A program made the translations under genes and the position numbers. The notes below the pieces were generated by a model. That model had not been told where the DNA came from. It worked only from the letters and a program-made list of their open reading frames with translations, and searched no databases. Source: Mycobacterium sp. SMC-8 (GTDB taxonomy: Bacteria; Actinomycetota; Actinomycetes; Mycobacteriales; Mycobacteriaceae). Taken from it: 64,000 bases of DNA. The stretch is from positions 434,001 to 498,000 of the forward strand of contig NZ_CP079865.1 of assembly GCF_025263565.1 (NCBI RefSeq), in the 5' to 3' direction. Positions 57,232 through 64,000 of the stretch are shown here, one piece after another. Each line of letters starts with the position of its first letter. The stretch's first letter is position 1.

Positions 57232-58176
57232 TCAGACATCTCGGGTCGGTGCCCTGCGGACGAATTCGTCATTGAAACTGGCGCTCAGAAGTTTCACCGC
57301 CTGCTTGCTCTCGGCCTTGCCGAGATGGTTGGGCGGGCCGCACGGAGTGTTGTTCACATCGACGATGTAGATCTGGCCGTCATCGACGTCCCTGAGGATA
57401 TCGAGCTCACCGAAATCCAGGCCCAGATTCTTCGCGAAAAGCTGGATCAGCACCAATTCACGGTCTGAGAAGGCGGACTCGGGGGATCCCAACTTCACGC
57501 GATCGTTGCGATTGCTGAACCGGGTTCTGGCATCGCGGAACTTCCAGTAGACGAGCGGTATCGAGCCGCCCACAATCGGAACTCTGATATCGACGACCTG
57601 ATCTCTGCTCGTGTTGTTGATCACTCGCTGGTAGACAACATCTGTTCGTGTTGTGGCCGTGGGACATTCGATGAGTGTTCCGTCGTGCATCGCGTTGTCG
57701 TCGGACTTCATGACGCATAAACCCTGGTACGTGCGAGGGTCGACGAATGTGCCGTAGCCGAAAACTTCCCGAAAGACCTGCTCCACCTTGGTCTTGCTGA
57801 TGTCGTTGCAGTGCTGATTCACCACGAAGTGGTGGTTGGACAACTCTGCGAGCAGTGGATTGTGGCGTCGTTTGGTCACATCCTCGAAGGACACCACCAC
57901 ATCTGGACGCGTGGCAGTCCTCGACGTCATCGTCAGACCCAGCGAATGAGAGATCTTGTACAGGATCTGGGAGTAATCAGGCTTGTCCGGATGGAACAAA
58001 ATGGTGGTGGGCCGATGGTCCTGCTCGAATCTCTTCCGGAGATTCTTCGTCCGGTACTTGATCCTGATCATGGTCCCGAGGATCTGGTCGTGGTAGATCT
58101 TTCCCGCGAACTTGTAGACAGGATGCCTCTCGAGGTCCTCCATCGGGAACCCTCTGTTGGCTAGGAAATCTCTCAT
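57232..58176 (-). CDS. ATP-grasp-fold ligase-like protein
   Basis: The protein has 314 residues. The C-terminal half has ATP-grasp features: a Lys/Asp-containing central strand (QVVDIRVPIVGGSIPLVYWK) and the metal-binding carboxylates in GLDFGELDILRD and IYIVDVNNTPCGPP (about 255-285). ATP-grasp enzymes make amide or thioester bonds through an acyl phosphate. It could load an amino acid on the ACP, like BtrJ in butirosin synthesis, or join two amino acids. 9 bp after the decarboxylase stop. The N-terminal half is not recognised. Confidence 0.75.
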   Translation of the reverse strand: MRDFLANRGFPMEDLERHPVYKFAGKIYHDQILGTMIRIKYRTKNLRKRFEQDHRPTTILFHPDKPDYSQILYKISHSLGLTMTSRTATRPDVVVSFEDVTKRRHNPLLAELSNHHFVVNQHCNDISKTKVEQVFREVFGYGTFVDPRTYQGLCVMKSDDNAMHDGTLIECPTATTRTDVVYQRVINNTSRDQVVDIRVPIVGGSIPLVYWKFRDARTRFSNRNDRVKLGSPESAFSDRELVLIQLFAKNLGLDFGELDILRDVDDGQIYIVDVNNTPCGPPNHLGKAESKQAVKLLSASFNDEFVRRAPTRDV

Positions 58177-58185
58177 TTCATCCTG

Positions 58186-59412
58186 CTATACAAGTATCTC
58201 GACGGGAGCTGGATGGCCCAGAAATGCGGTCGGGCTTGCGGTCAGACCGTAGGCTCCTGCCTGGAAAAGCACGATCGAATCGCCGATGTCGGCGTTCGGG
58301 AGCTGGACATTGTCGCCCAACAGGTCCAGCGGGGTGCACAGGCATCCGACCACCGTCACCTCCGAGTCCGGGCTTTCGGTGAGGCGATTGCCCACAGCGA
58401 TGGGATAGTTGCGGCGGATCACCTGGCCGAAGTTCCCGGATGCAGCCAGTTGGTGGTGCATACCGCCGTCGACGACGAGATAGGTGCGGCCACGGGACAC
58501 CTTGCGATCGACGACCCGGGTGACGTAGATGCCGGACTCCCCCACGATGTAGCGGCCGAGCTCGATCACCACCTTCGCATCCGGCAGTTGCGGCCCGATA
58601 CGGTCCTGGACCAGATTGGTCAGGTTCGTCCCGATCGCGCCCAGGTCGAGGGGGGAGTCCTTGTCGAAGTAAGGGATGCCGAAGCCGCCACCCAGGTTGA
58701 CGTACCGGACTGGGGTGGGCGACTTGTCGGCCAGCCCGAGGATGAGCTCCACCGTCTTCTGCTGTGCCTCACAAAGGATCTCGGCGTTCAGGTTTTGCGA
58801 ACCGGCGAACACGTGGAAGCCGAGAAACTCGAGATCGGCGGTATCGACCAGGTCGAGCAACTCGGGCACCTGTTCGGCGTCGACACCGAACTGCTGAGGG
58901 CCCCCACCCATGCGCATTCCCGAACCCTTCACCTGGAAGTCGGGATTCACCCGGATCGCGACTCGCGGGCGCACCCCCACCGTTTCGCCGGCCTCGATGA
59001 CACGTCGCGCTTCGGTGGTTGATTCCATCTCGATGGTCACGCCCGCCGCGACCGCCTGGGTGATTTCGGCTGCGGTCTTGCCCGGTCCGGCGAAGCTGAT
59101 GCGGTCCGCAGACAGCGGCGTGTCCAGGGCGGTCTGCATCTCCAGTGTCGACGCGACATCCAGCGCGTCGACCAGGCCGGCGAGGTGTTGCACGACTGCG
59201 GGCATCGGGTTCGCCTTCACCGCATAGCTCAGATGCATCGCCGAGGGAAGTGTCGCGCGCAGAGCGGCGATGCGCTCACTCAACAGGCGGCGGTCGTAGG
59301 CGAAGTACGGCGTCGATCCGACGCGGGCGGTGAGGCGGTCAAGCGGCATGCCACCGACCGCGAGTTGGCCGTCGACGGTGCCGAAGGCCGCGATCGTCGG
59401 GCGCAGGTTCAT
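58186..59412 (-). CDS. PLP-dependent decarboxylase, fold type III (DAP/ornithine decarboxylase-like)
   Basis: The protein has 408 residues. PLP Lys66 is in LSYAVKANPMPAVV; His in FLGFHVFAGSQNLN; the phosphate-binding glycines in YVNLGGGFGIPYF and ELGRYIVGESGIYV; and the dimer-contributed active-site Cys in GCLCTPLDLLGDN, followed by AGAYGLTAS. It resembles the decarboxylases linked to exosortase-A loci and BtrK, which decarboxylates an amino acid on an ACP (recalled). The start overlaps the ligase stop as ATGA. A diaminopimelate decarboxylase for lysine is less likely given this setting. Confidence 0.87.
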   Translation of the reverse strand: MNLRPTIAAFGTVDGQLAVGGMPLDRLTARVGSTPYFAYDRRLLSERIAALRATLPSAMHLSYAVKANPMPAVVQHLAGLVDALDVASTLEMQTALDTPLSADRISFAGPGKTAAEITQAVAAGVTIEMESTTEARRVIEAGETVGVRPRVAIRVNPDFQVKGSGMRMGGGPQQFGVDAEQVPELLDLVDTADLEFLGFHVFAGSQNLNAEILCEAQQKTVELILGLADKSPTPVRYVNLGGGFGIPYFDKDSPLDLGAIGTNLTNLVQDRIGPQLPDAKVVIELGRYIVGESGIYVTRVVDRKVSRGRTYLVVDGGMHHQLAASGNFGQVIRRNYPIAVGNRLTESPDSEVTVVGCLCTPLDLLGDNVQLPNADIGDSIVLFQAGAYGLTASPTAFLGHPAPVEILV

Positions 59413-60980
59413 GTGGTCAACTCCTCGCGCAGCGCCGACCGGTCGAATTTGCCGTTGGGCGAGCGGGGGATCTCCGACCGAACCACGACGGAGCCCGGCA
59501 CCATATAGAGCGGCAGCTCGGATCTCATCGCGTCAAGGAGTGCATCGGCGGCGAAGTCCTCGGCGGTCGGCGCCACCACCAGCAGCACCCGTTCTCCCAG
59601 CGCGGCGTCCTCGACGCCGAGGGCGACCGCATCGCGGACCAGGCCGGTGGCGTAGGCGGCTTCTTCAATCTCGGTCGGGCTGACCCGGTAGCCGGAGGTC
59701 TTGATCATGTCGTCGCGGCGGCCGACGAAATACAGGAACCCCTCAGCGTCGGTGACCACCGTGTCACCTGAGAAGACCGCGAGTTCCGGTGTGCGCCAGG
59801 GCTCGTCGCGTCCAGGTACCGGCCGGAAACGTTCCGCGGTGCGGGCTGGGTCGTTCCAGTAGCCCAGCGCCACATGTGGTCCACGATGGACGAGTTCACC
59901 CTCTTCGCCCGGGTCGCACGTCGATCCGTCGGGTCGGACCACGAGGATCTCGGCACCCGGAATGGCCTTGCCGATGGAACCGGGCCGATGGTCGATCTGG
60001 TCGGGATCGAGGTAGGTCGACCGGAAGGCCTCGGTGAGGCCGTACATGAGGTACGGCCTGGCGGTCGGGAACACCTCCCGCAACCGGTCGAGGACGGGTT
60101 TGGGCATCCGCCCCCCGGTGTTCGCGAAATACCGCAACGAGGTTCTGGCGTCGTCCGGCCAGTTCTGCTCGGCGATCTGGATCCATAGCGGTGGTACGCA
60201 TGTCAAGCCGGTCACCTGGTGCCGCGCGCACAGCTTGGGCACATCGCCGGGCAGCAGGTAGTTCGTCAGGATCACGTGGGCACCCACCGCGAAGGCCGTT
60301 GTCAGCTGGCTGAAGCCGGCATCGAAACTCAGCGGCAACGCGGCCAGCAGGACGTCGTCCGCCGAGTTCTCCAGGTAGGTCGACACACTTTCCGCGCCGG
60401 CGATCAGGTTGCGGTGGCTGAGGACCACGCCTTTGGGACGGCCTGTGCTACCGGAGGTGTAGAGGATGGCCGCGATGTCGAGGTCGGTGGGGGCGGCCGG
60501 GCCGGATGGTGCGCGAGGTGCGGCGAGCAACCGTTCCCAGCTTCGCGATTGGAGGCGCGCGCCGGTTTCAGGTTCTTCGGTCCGCGCAGCCACCAGCACG
60601 ACATCCTCGAGAGCCGGACACGCTGCGAGCTCGTCGACCAACAGGGCGAACCGATCGGCAGTGGTGATGAGGACACGGACGTCGCAGTCCCGCAGGATGT
60701 GGCCGACCTGCGCGGGCCGCAGCAACGGGTTGATCGGCACGAACACGCCCCCCGCCGCGGACGCGCCGAAGATGGCCGTGACCGTCTCGATCCTCTTGTC
60801 GAGGTAGACCGCCACGCGCTGCCCTCGTTCGACACCGATCTCGGCGAAGCCGGCTGCCACGTCCCGGATCTGCGACCACAACTCGCCGTAGGTGAGCGTC
60901 GCCGTCTTGAATGTCACGGCCGGCGCATCGGGACAGGATGACGCACGGCCCTCGACCAGATGATGAAGATTCGTCAGCAC
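59409..60980 (-). CDS. AMP-forming acyl/aminoacyl ligase (adenylation enzyme)
   Basis: The protein has 523 residues. Core motifs: A3 P-loop ILYTSGSTGRPKGVVLSHRN near 170, A5 YLMYGLTEAFRSTY, A7 SGDTVVTDAEG, A8 GRRDDMIKTSGYRVSPTEIEE, and A10 with the catalytic Lys in SPNGKFDR. It activates a carboxylic acid as the adenylate and transfers it to CoA or to the ACP. It resembles the acyl-CoA ligases beside exosortase-A systems and D-alanyl carrier ligases. Three bases after the amide ligase stop and coupled to the decarboxylase start. Confidence 0.9.
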   Translation of the reverse strand: MLTNLHHLVEGRASSCPDAPAVTFKTATLTYGELWSQIRDVAAGFAEIGVERGQRVAVYLDKRIETVTAIFGASAAGGVFVPINPLLRPAQVGHILRDCDVRVLITTADRFALLVDELAACPALEDVVLVAARTEEPETGARLQSRSWERLLAAPRAPSGPAAPTDLDIAAILYTSGSTGRPKGVVLSHRNLIAGAESVSTYLENSADDVLLAALPLSFDAGFSQLTTAFAVGAHVILTNYLLPGDVPKLCARHQVTGLTCVPPLWIQIAEQNWPDDARTSLRYFANTGGRMPKPVLDRLREVFPTARPYLMYGLTEAFRSTYLDPDQIDHRPGSIGKAIPGAEILVVRPDGSTCDPGEEGELVHRGPHVALGYWNDPARTAERFRPVPGRDEPWRTPELAVFSGDTVVTDAEGFLYFVGRRDDMIKTSGYRVSPTEIEEAAYATGLVRDAVALGVEDAALGERVLLVVAPTAEDFAADALLDAMRSELPLYMVPGSVVVRSEIPRSPNGKFDRSALREELTT

Positions 60981-60983
60981 AGC

Positions 60984-62546
60984 TCACCTCGCGGTGGCGG
61001 TAGGGGACGACAGCGTCTCCCGCCATGACTCGACCGCGGCACCGTAGCGCGGATTGATGCACTGGATCGCCCAGAGTGTCGGTAGGGGTCCGAGACGCGT
61101 GTGGCTGTGGATATCCAGTGGTCTGACGGCCAGGGCCGGCGTGAGTCGCAGCAGATTCAGCCTGCGCGCCACGCGGTAGGCGAAGGAACGCGACGACTCG
61201 GCTGCCGCGTCGAGTAGGTAGGTCAGCCGGGTGCGTAGTGGAAGGTGTTGCGCCCGTGCGTATTCGCGAATGGCGTCCCGCGTACGCTCGGTCCACGCGG
61301 AGTCCCCCGGTACGTGCAGCAGGGCGGTGGTCGCTCGCTTCTTGTGACCGAAGGCGGCCCGGGGCACACCCGCATCCTCGGCGATCCGACGGGGAACGGG
61401 GCGGTCGTAGGCGGTTCCGGTCGACCATGCCCGCATCACATCGCTCTGGGCGATCTCGAGGAGCTTCGGGTGTCGGCGTGCGCCGATGAACGGTGCGGGC
61501 ACGTGGACGAAATCCGTGCGGAGCCGGAACTCGTTCATCGATGCGCCGCTCATGTCCCCTCGGCGCAGCAATTCGTCGGGGTAGGTATGCAGGTCCCAGA
61601 CGCGGCCACCATAGTGGCCACTGAAGAACACCGTCCGACCGATGTCGGTCGCCAACCCGGCCATGTTCAAGTCCTCACCACTCATACCGGTCGCGAGGAA
61701 CTCCGCCTCGGGGAAGTCACCGGCCTCGCGATACGCCTCCCGGTCGAACTCCTCGAGTTCGTAGCCCAGAACCGCCGCGACCGGTTTCCCGGAGTCGTCC
61801 TCCGGATGGCCGCCCCGGGTGCGGGCATGGGTGAAGGTGAAGGCCTTCTTGCAGCCGGCGCGGCGGGCCAGGGTTGCCACTGCCGGGGAGTCGTAGCCGG
61901 AGGATACGGACGCCAGCGGTGAATACGTCACTGAACGCCACGGCGCCGCGGCGTTGCGGACCGTCCGCTGCAGGACGTCGGTGATCAGCGCCACGTACTC
62001 GTCGTACGTCTGGTACGGCTGCCCCGCGGACTTGTCCAGAAAGGTGATCCGGCCGTCGTGATGGAAGCGCACGTTGTGCACGTACACGAGGTGCGCTTCG
62101 CCGCTGGGCAGCCCCGAATCCCCGCTGAAGCGGACGGGGATGACAGTGTCGAACGCGCGGATGCCGTCGTGGATGATCGCGGCGAAGTCGGTCGCGTAGC
62201 GGGCATGGCGCGGATCGAGTTCTGCGCGGGCGGCCGTCAGGAGGAACACCAGCGAGTTCGAGATCAGGATTTCGTCGCCGCGGCTGATGTACTGGATCCG
62301 CTCCAGGGTGTGACTCGGGGGCACGACGATCAGATCATCTCCGGCGATCCGGCCGCCCGACCCGAACACGTCGACGGCATCGGCGAATTCGAACGAGTGC
62401 GCGTCGCCTGCCCACGCTCCTTCGAAGAAACCGTCGTCACGGACCTCGACGCTGGTGCCGCACAGAAGTTCGACATCGCCGCGACCGAGCCTCACACACC
62501 ACGCCAACGGCGGGAGGCTGGGTGCACAGGTGATCCTCAGGCGCAT
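60984..62546 (-). CDS. Asparagine-synthetase-like amide ligase without glutaminase cysteine
   Basis: The protein has 520 residues. The C-terminal synthetase domain has the PP-loop SVSSGYDSPAVATLARRAG near 213, and later DIGRTVFFSGHYGGRVWD and AFGHKKRATTALL. The N-terminal 200 residues keep class-II amidotransferase-like strands (ISRGDEILISNSLVFLL) but start MRLRITCAP, with no Cys at position 2. So it cannot release ammonia from glutamine and would use another amine, as do beta-lactam synthetase and relatives. It is 3 bp ahead of the ligase gene. Confidence 0.8.
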   Translation of the reverse strand: MRLRITCAPSLPPLAWCVRLGRGDVELLCGTSVEVRDDGFFEGAWAGDAHSFEFADAVDVFGSGGRIAGDDLIVVPPSHTLERIQYISRGDEILISNSLVFLLTAARAELDPRHARYATDFAAIIHDGIRAFDTVIPVRFSGDSGLPSGEAHLVYVHNVRFHHDGRITFLDKSAGQPYQTYDEYVALITDVLQRTVRNAAAPWRSVTYSPLASVSSGYDSPAVATLARRAGCKKAFTFTHARTRGGHPEDDSGKPVAAVLGYELEEFDREAYREAGDFPEAEFLATGMSGEDLNMAGLATDIGRTVFFSGHYGGRVWDLHTYPDELLRRGDMSGASMNEFRLRTDFVHVPAPFIGARRHPKLLEIAQSDVMRAWSTGTAYDRPVPRRIAEDAGVPRAAFGHKKRATTALLHVPGDSAWTERTRDAIREYARAQHLPLRTRLTYLLDAAAESSRSFAYRVARRLNLLRLTPALAVRPLDIHSHTRLGPLPTLWAIQCINPRYGAAVESWRETLSSPTATAR

Positions 62547-62640
62547 GGCGGCCGCCTACGTGAAACGCGCGGGTCCCCCGCATCGAGAGGACGTGCGGTA
62601 CCTCGCAGCCGAGTGTCGCGGGCGAACCCATCTGATCGAG

Positions 62641-63531
62641 TCATTCCAGACACGTCAATTCGCTGTAGAGATAGTCGATCTGGCCCGGTTCCAGATCGTC
62701 GCCGAGATACATTCTCGGCCGCCCGGCTACCGAGATCGCTCGCGCCGGGCACTGCCCCACGATCCTGACCTCCAACAGCGTTGCCAGAATCCTTTGCCTC
62801 AACAACAGGTATCGGTGGAAATGCGGTGCCCAGCGTCCGAACATCTCGGCGTTGCCCACATAGAGGACCATGGCAAGCACCGAGCGATGCTTGTACCGCT
62901 CACGCCGGTACACGACATAGCAGCTTTGATCGCCATCGGTGAGCACGACGTGATGCGCAGCTGTCGCCCTGTGGTCGTGATAGATCCGCTTGTCCTGTCC
63001 CGAGAGCAGGACATCGATCTCGTCCTTGGCGTCGATGACCCGGACCCGTCGCGACCACAATGGCCAGGGCAGGTTGGGCACCAACACCGTGGTGGTGTCG
63101 AGCGCAACGAATCCCAGGCGAGAGTTCAATGCCACCACGTTCGGGTTCGGGGTGAGATCGGTGAAGTTGTAACCCTTTTGGCGGAGCAACGATCGGAGCA
63201 GGCGCATTCCGGACGCGCGGTGCGGTTCAGCAACACACCACACACCGAGGTTGCAAATACGTCGCACGTGGTCGTCGATGACACGTTCCGAGTACAGCGC
63301 GAGATGCACTCCGACGACTCGCCCGCTTTCGCGCAGCAGGTAGCCGTGGTTGGGCTGCTCGACGGCCCATGGCGGATTCATCGCACGCAGCCAATCGGTG
63401 ACGGGTCTGGTTCTCGCGACGCCGAGGTTCAAGAACTCGGTGTGCAAGAACTCGGCAACCGTCCGGACGTCGGCATCGGTGATCGGCTTGACCTCGAGGT
63501 CAGGAACATTTGACACGACAGAATTGGACAC
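62641..63531 (-). CDS. GNAT-family acyltransferase, paralogue B flanking the ACP operon
   Basis: About 296 residues from GTG 63531 (VSNSVVSNVPDLEVKPITDAD), with AGGAG 8 nt upstream; this start aligns with paralogue A. The longer open frame to 63780 adds unrelated sequence. GNAT core: ICNLGVWCVAEPHRASGMRLLRSLLRQKGYNFTDLTPN. The C-terminus DDLEPGQIDYLYSELTC is shared with the protein at 55965. First gene of the operon; the amide ligase gene follows after 94 bp. Confidence 0.86.
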   Translation of the reverse strand: MSNSVVSNVPDLEVKPITDADVRTVAEFLHTEFLNLGVARTRPVTDWLRAMNPPWAVEQPNHGYLLRESGRVVGVHLALYSERVIDDHVRRICNLGVWCVAEPHRASGMRLLRSLLRQKGYNFTDLTPNPNVVALNSRLGFVALDTTTVLVPNLPWPLWSRRVRVIDAKDEIDVLLSGQDKRIYHDHRATAAHHVVLTDGDQSCYVVYRRERYKHRSVLAMVLYVGNAEMFGRWAPHFHRYLLLRQRILATLLEVRIVGQCPARAISVAGRPRMYLGDDLEPGQIDYLYSELTCLE

Positions 63532-63879
63532 CGTGGGTGCTCCTACCTCACTGCGTACCGAGGCACTCCCGCCCAGCGCCTCGAAGCAGGTGGTGGCGGT
63601 GAGACTGGCGACGAAGAGACCGTGAAGGCGACGGCGACACCTGCGAGCAGCGAGTTGACGCGCCCGAGCCGCCGTCGACTCGATGATGAACGCCGGACTG
63701 CCGATGAATGTGAATCGATGGTCGTCACAATCTGTAGTCGTCCCCCCGGATCTAGTTCCTATTTCGACGATAGGGCTCAAGGCCCGCTGTGGTGATCAGT
63801 TGAACATTTCACGATCTGTATGGGACGTAATCAGCCACTCCGCGGCGAGAATTGTGGTCCACCGGGCGGGATTTCGTCC
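63532..63879. other. 348-bp stretch upstream of the GNAT-led operon
   Basis: It must hold the promoter of the minus-strand operon, but no clear -10/-35 pair was found. A 61-codon minus-strand frame (63728-63543, with RRRLGRVNSLLAGVAVAFTV) looks like a short exported peptide, yet has no support beyond that. Left unannotated as a gene. Confidence 0.4.
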
Positions 63880-64000
63880 TCATGTTGCCCACCACCGGCG
63901 TATGACCCCTTCTGCTTCCTTTCCGCGCGGGGAGAAGTCCAGCGGTTCGGCTTCGGTGTGCGGCGGCGTCGCCCACACCCACCAGAAGACCCCGGCCCAG
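63880..64000 (-). CDS. C-terminal end of an unidentified protein, 5' part outside the window
   Basis: Read on the minus strand from the window edge, the frame ends WAGVFWWVWATPPHTEAEPL and then DFSPRGKEAEGVIRRWWAT before TGA (63882-63880). Only about 39 codons are visible. The Trp-rich start could be the end of a membrane helix followed by a charged tail. It points the same way as the GNAT-led operon and may be part of the same locus. Family not recognised. Confidence 0.45.
   Translation of the reverse strand, partial: WAGVFWWVWATPPHTEAEPLDFSPRGKEAEGVIRRWWAT

Noticed and set aside
58186..59412. LysA (diaminopimelate decarboxylase) for lysine synthesis
   Set aside because: Context (coupled ligase, ACP) and the CTPLDLLGD active-site segment argue for the ligase-associated decarboxylase group; a phylogeny would settle it.
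56906..60980. The ligase plus ACP as a D-alanylation (dlt) system
   Set aside because: No MBOAT (DltB) or DltD is present, and mycobacteria lack teichoic acids; the decarboxylase, ATP-grasp and amide ligase are not part of dlt.
63543..63728. A 61-codon minus-strand frame with a hydrophobic segment upstream of the GNAT gene
   Set aside because: No ribosome site, no relatives recognised, and it overlaps the likely promoter region; not strong enough to call a gene.
51445..64000. A complete exosortase/PEP-CTERM system
   Set aside because: The ligase and decarboxylase resemble families found beside exosortase-A, but no exosortase or PEP-CTERM protein is visible in the window.

Overview
The window is chromosomal DNA from a mycobacterium, most likely a fast-growing Mycolicibacterium. 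It is GC-rich throughout, many starts are GTG, and the first 45 kb carries a run of genes recognised as the block around M. tuberculosis Rv0903c-Rv0861c in the same relative order (prrA, prrB, a DUF2630 protein, a phytoene-dehydrogenase-like oxidoreductase, gltA2, citA, a glyoxalase, fprB, an AurF-like oxygenase, serC, sepH, a SpoU methyltransferase, MFS, cspB-like, moaA2, moaD2, rpfA, moaE2, mog, moaC2, XPB). Rv numbers are recalled, not searched.

Layout. 1-10 kb: the end of an epoxide hydrolase, a large secreted Ig/propeller protein, and a minus-strand operon of three ABC exporters. The first exporter gene has a MerR/SoxR-type promoter, and the other two form a probable heterodimer with one degenerate ATP site. 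10-12.2 kb: the PrrA/PrrB two-component system. 12.2-21.7 kb: FKBP isomerase, oxidoreductase, a MarR/MFS efflux pair, two citrate synthases, a TetR regulator, PdxH and a glyoxalase. 21.7-31.3 kb: a secreted multidomain GH1 glycosidase, FprB with a di-iron oxygenase, SerC, SepH and a group of small conserved mycobacterial genes. 31.3-45.3 kb: transporters, a quinone-reductase-type GST, a cold-shock protein, the second molybdopterin set (moaA2, D2, E2, mog, C2) around rpfA, and the XPB helicase with its partner. The rpfA leader has a CRP site and a clear ydaO-type (c-di-AMP) riboswitch.

From 45.3 kb the recognised synteny ends and an accessory region runs to the window edge. It holds a secreted beta-helix protein, a nested insertion (an IS1380-type element inside an IS630-type element, itself inserted in the stop codon of the beta-helix gene), a GT2 glycosyltransferase, a secreted lipase, an AspH-type hydroxylase and a GNAT. 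It then has a tight minus-strand operon: GNAT, asparagine-synthetase-like amide ligase with no glutaminase cysteine, AMP-forming ligase, PLP fold-III decarboxylase, ATP-grasp protein and stand-alone acyl carrier protein. A second GNAT, paralogous to the first, faces the ACP gene from the other side.

This operon is the best candidate for an undescribed system. Its parts suggest that an amino acid is activated, carried on the ACP, decarboxylated, possibly hydroxylated, joined by amide bonds and passed on by acyltransferases. That is reminiscent of the ACP-bound side-chain chemistry of butirosin, and of the ligase/decarboxylase/ACP sets near exosortase-type polysaccharide loci. The product is not predictable from sequence alone.

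Three secreted proteins (1.0-4.1, 21.7-24.3 and 45.7-48.3 kb) share one plan: signal peptide, long acidic low-complexity linker, one or two Ig-like domains, then a different C-terminal module.
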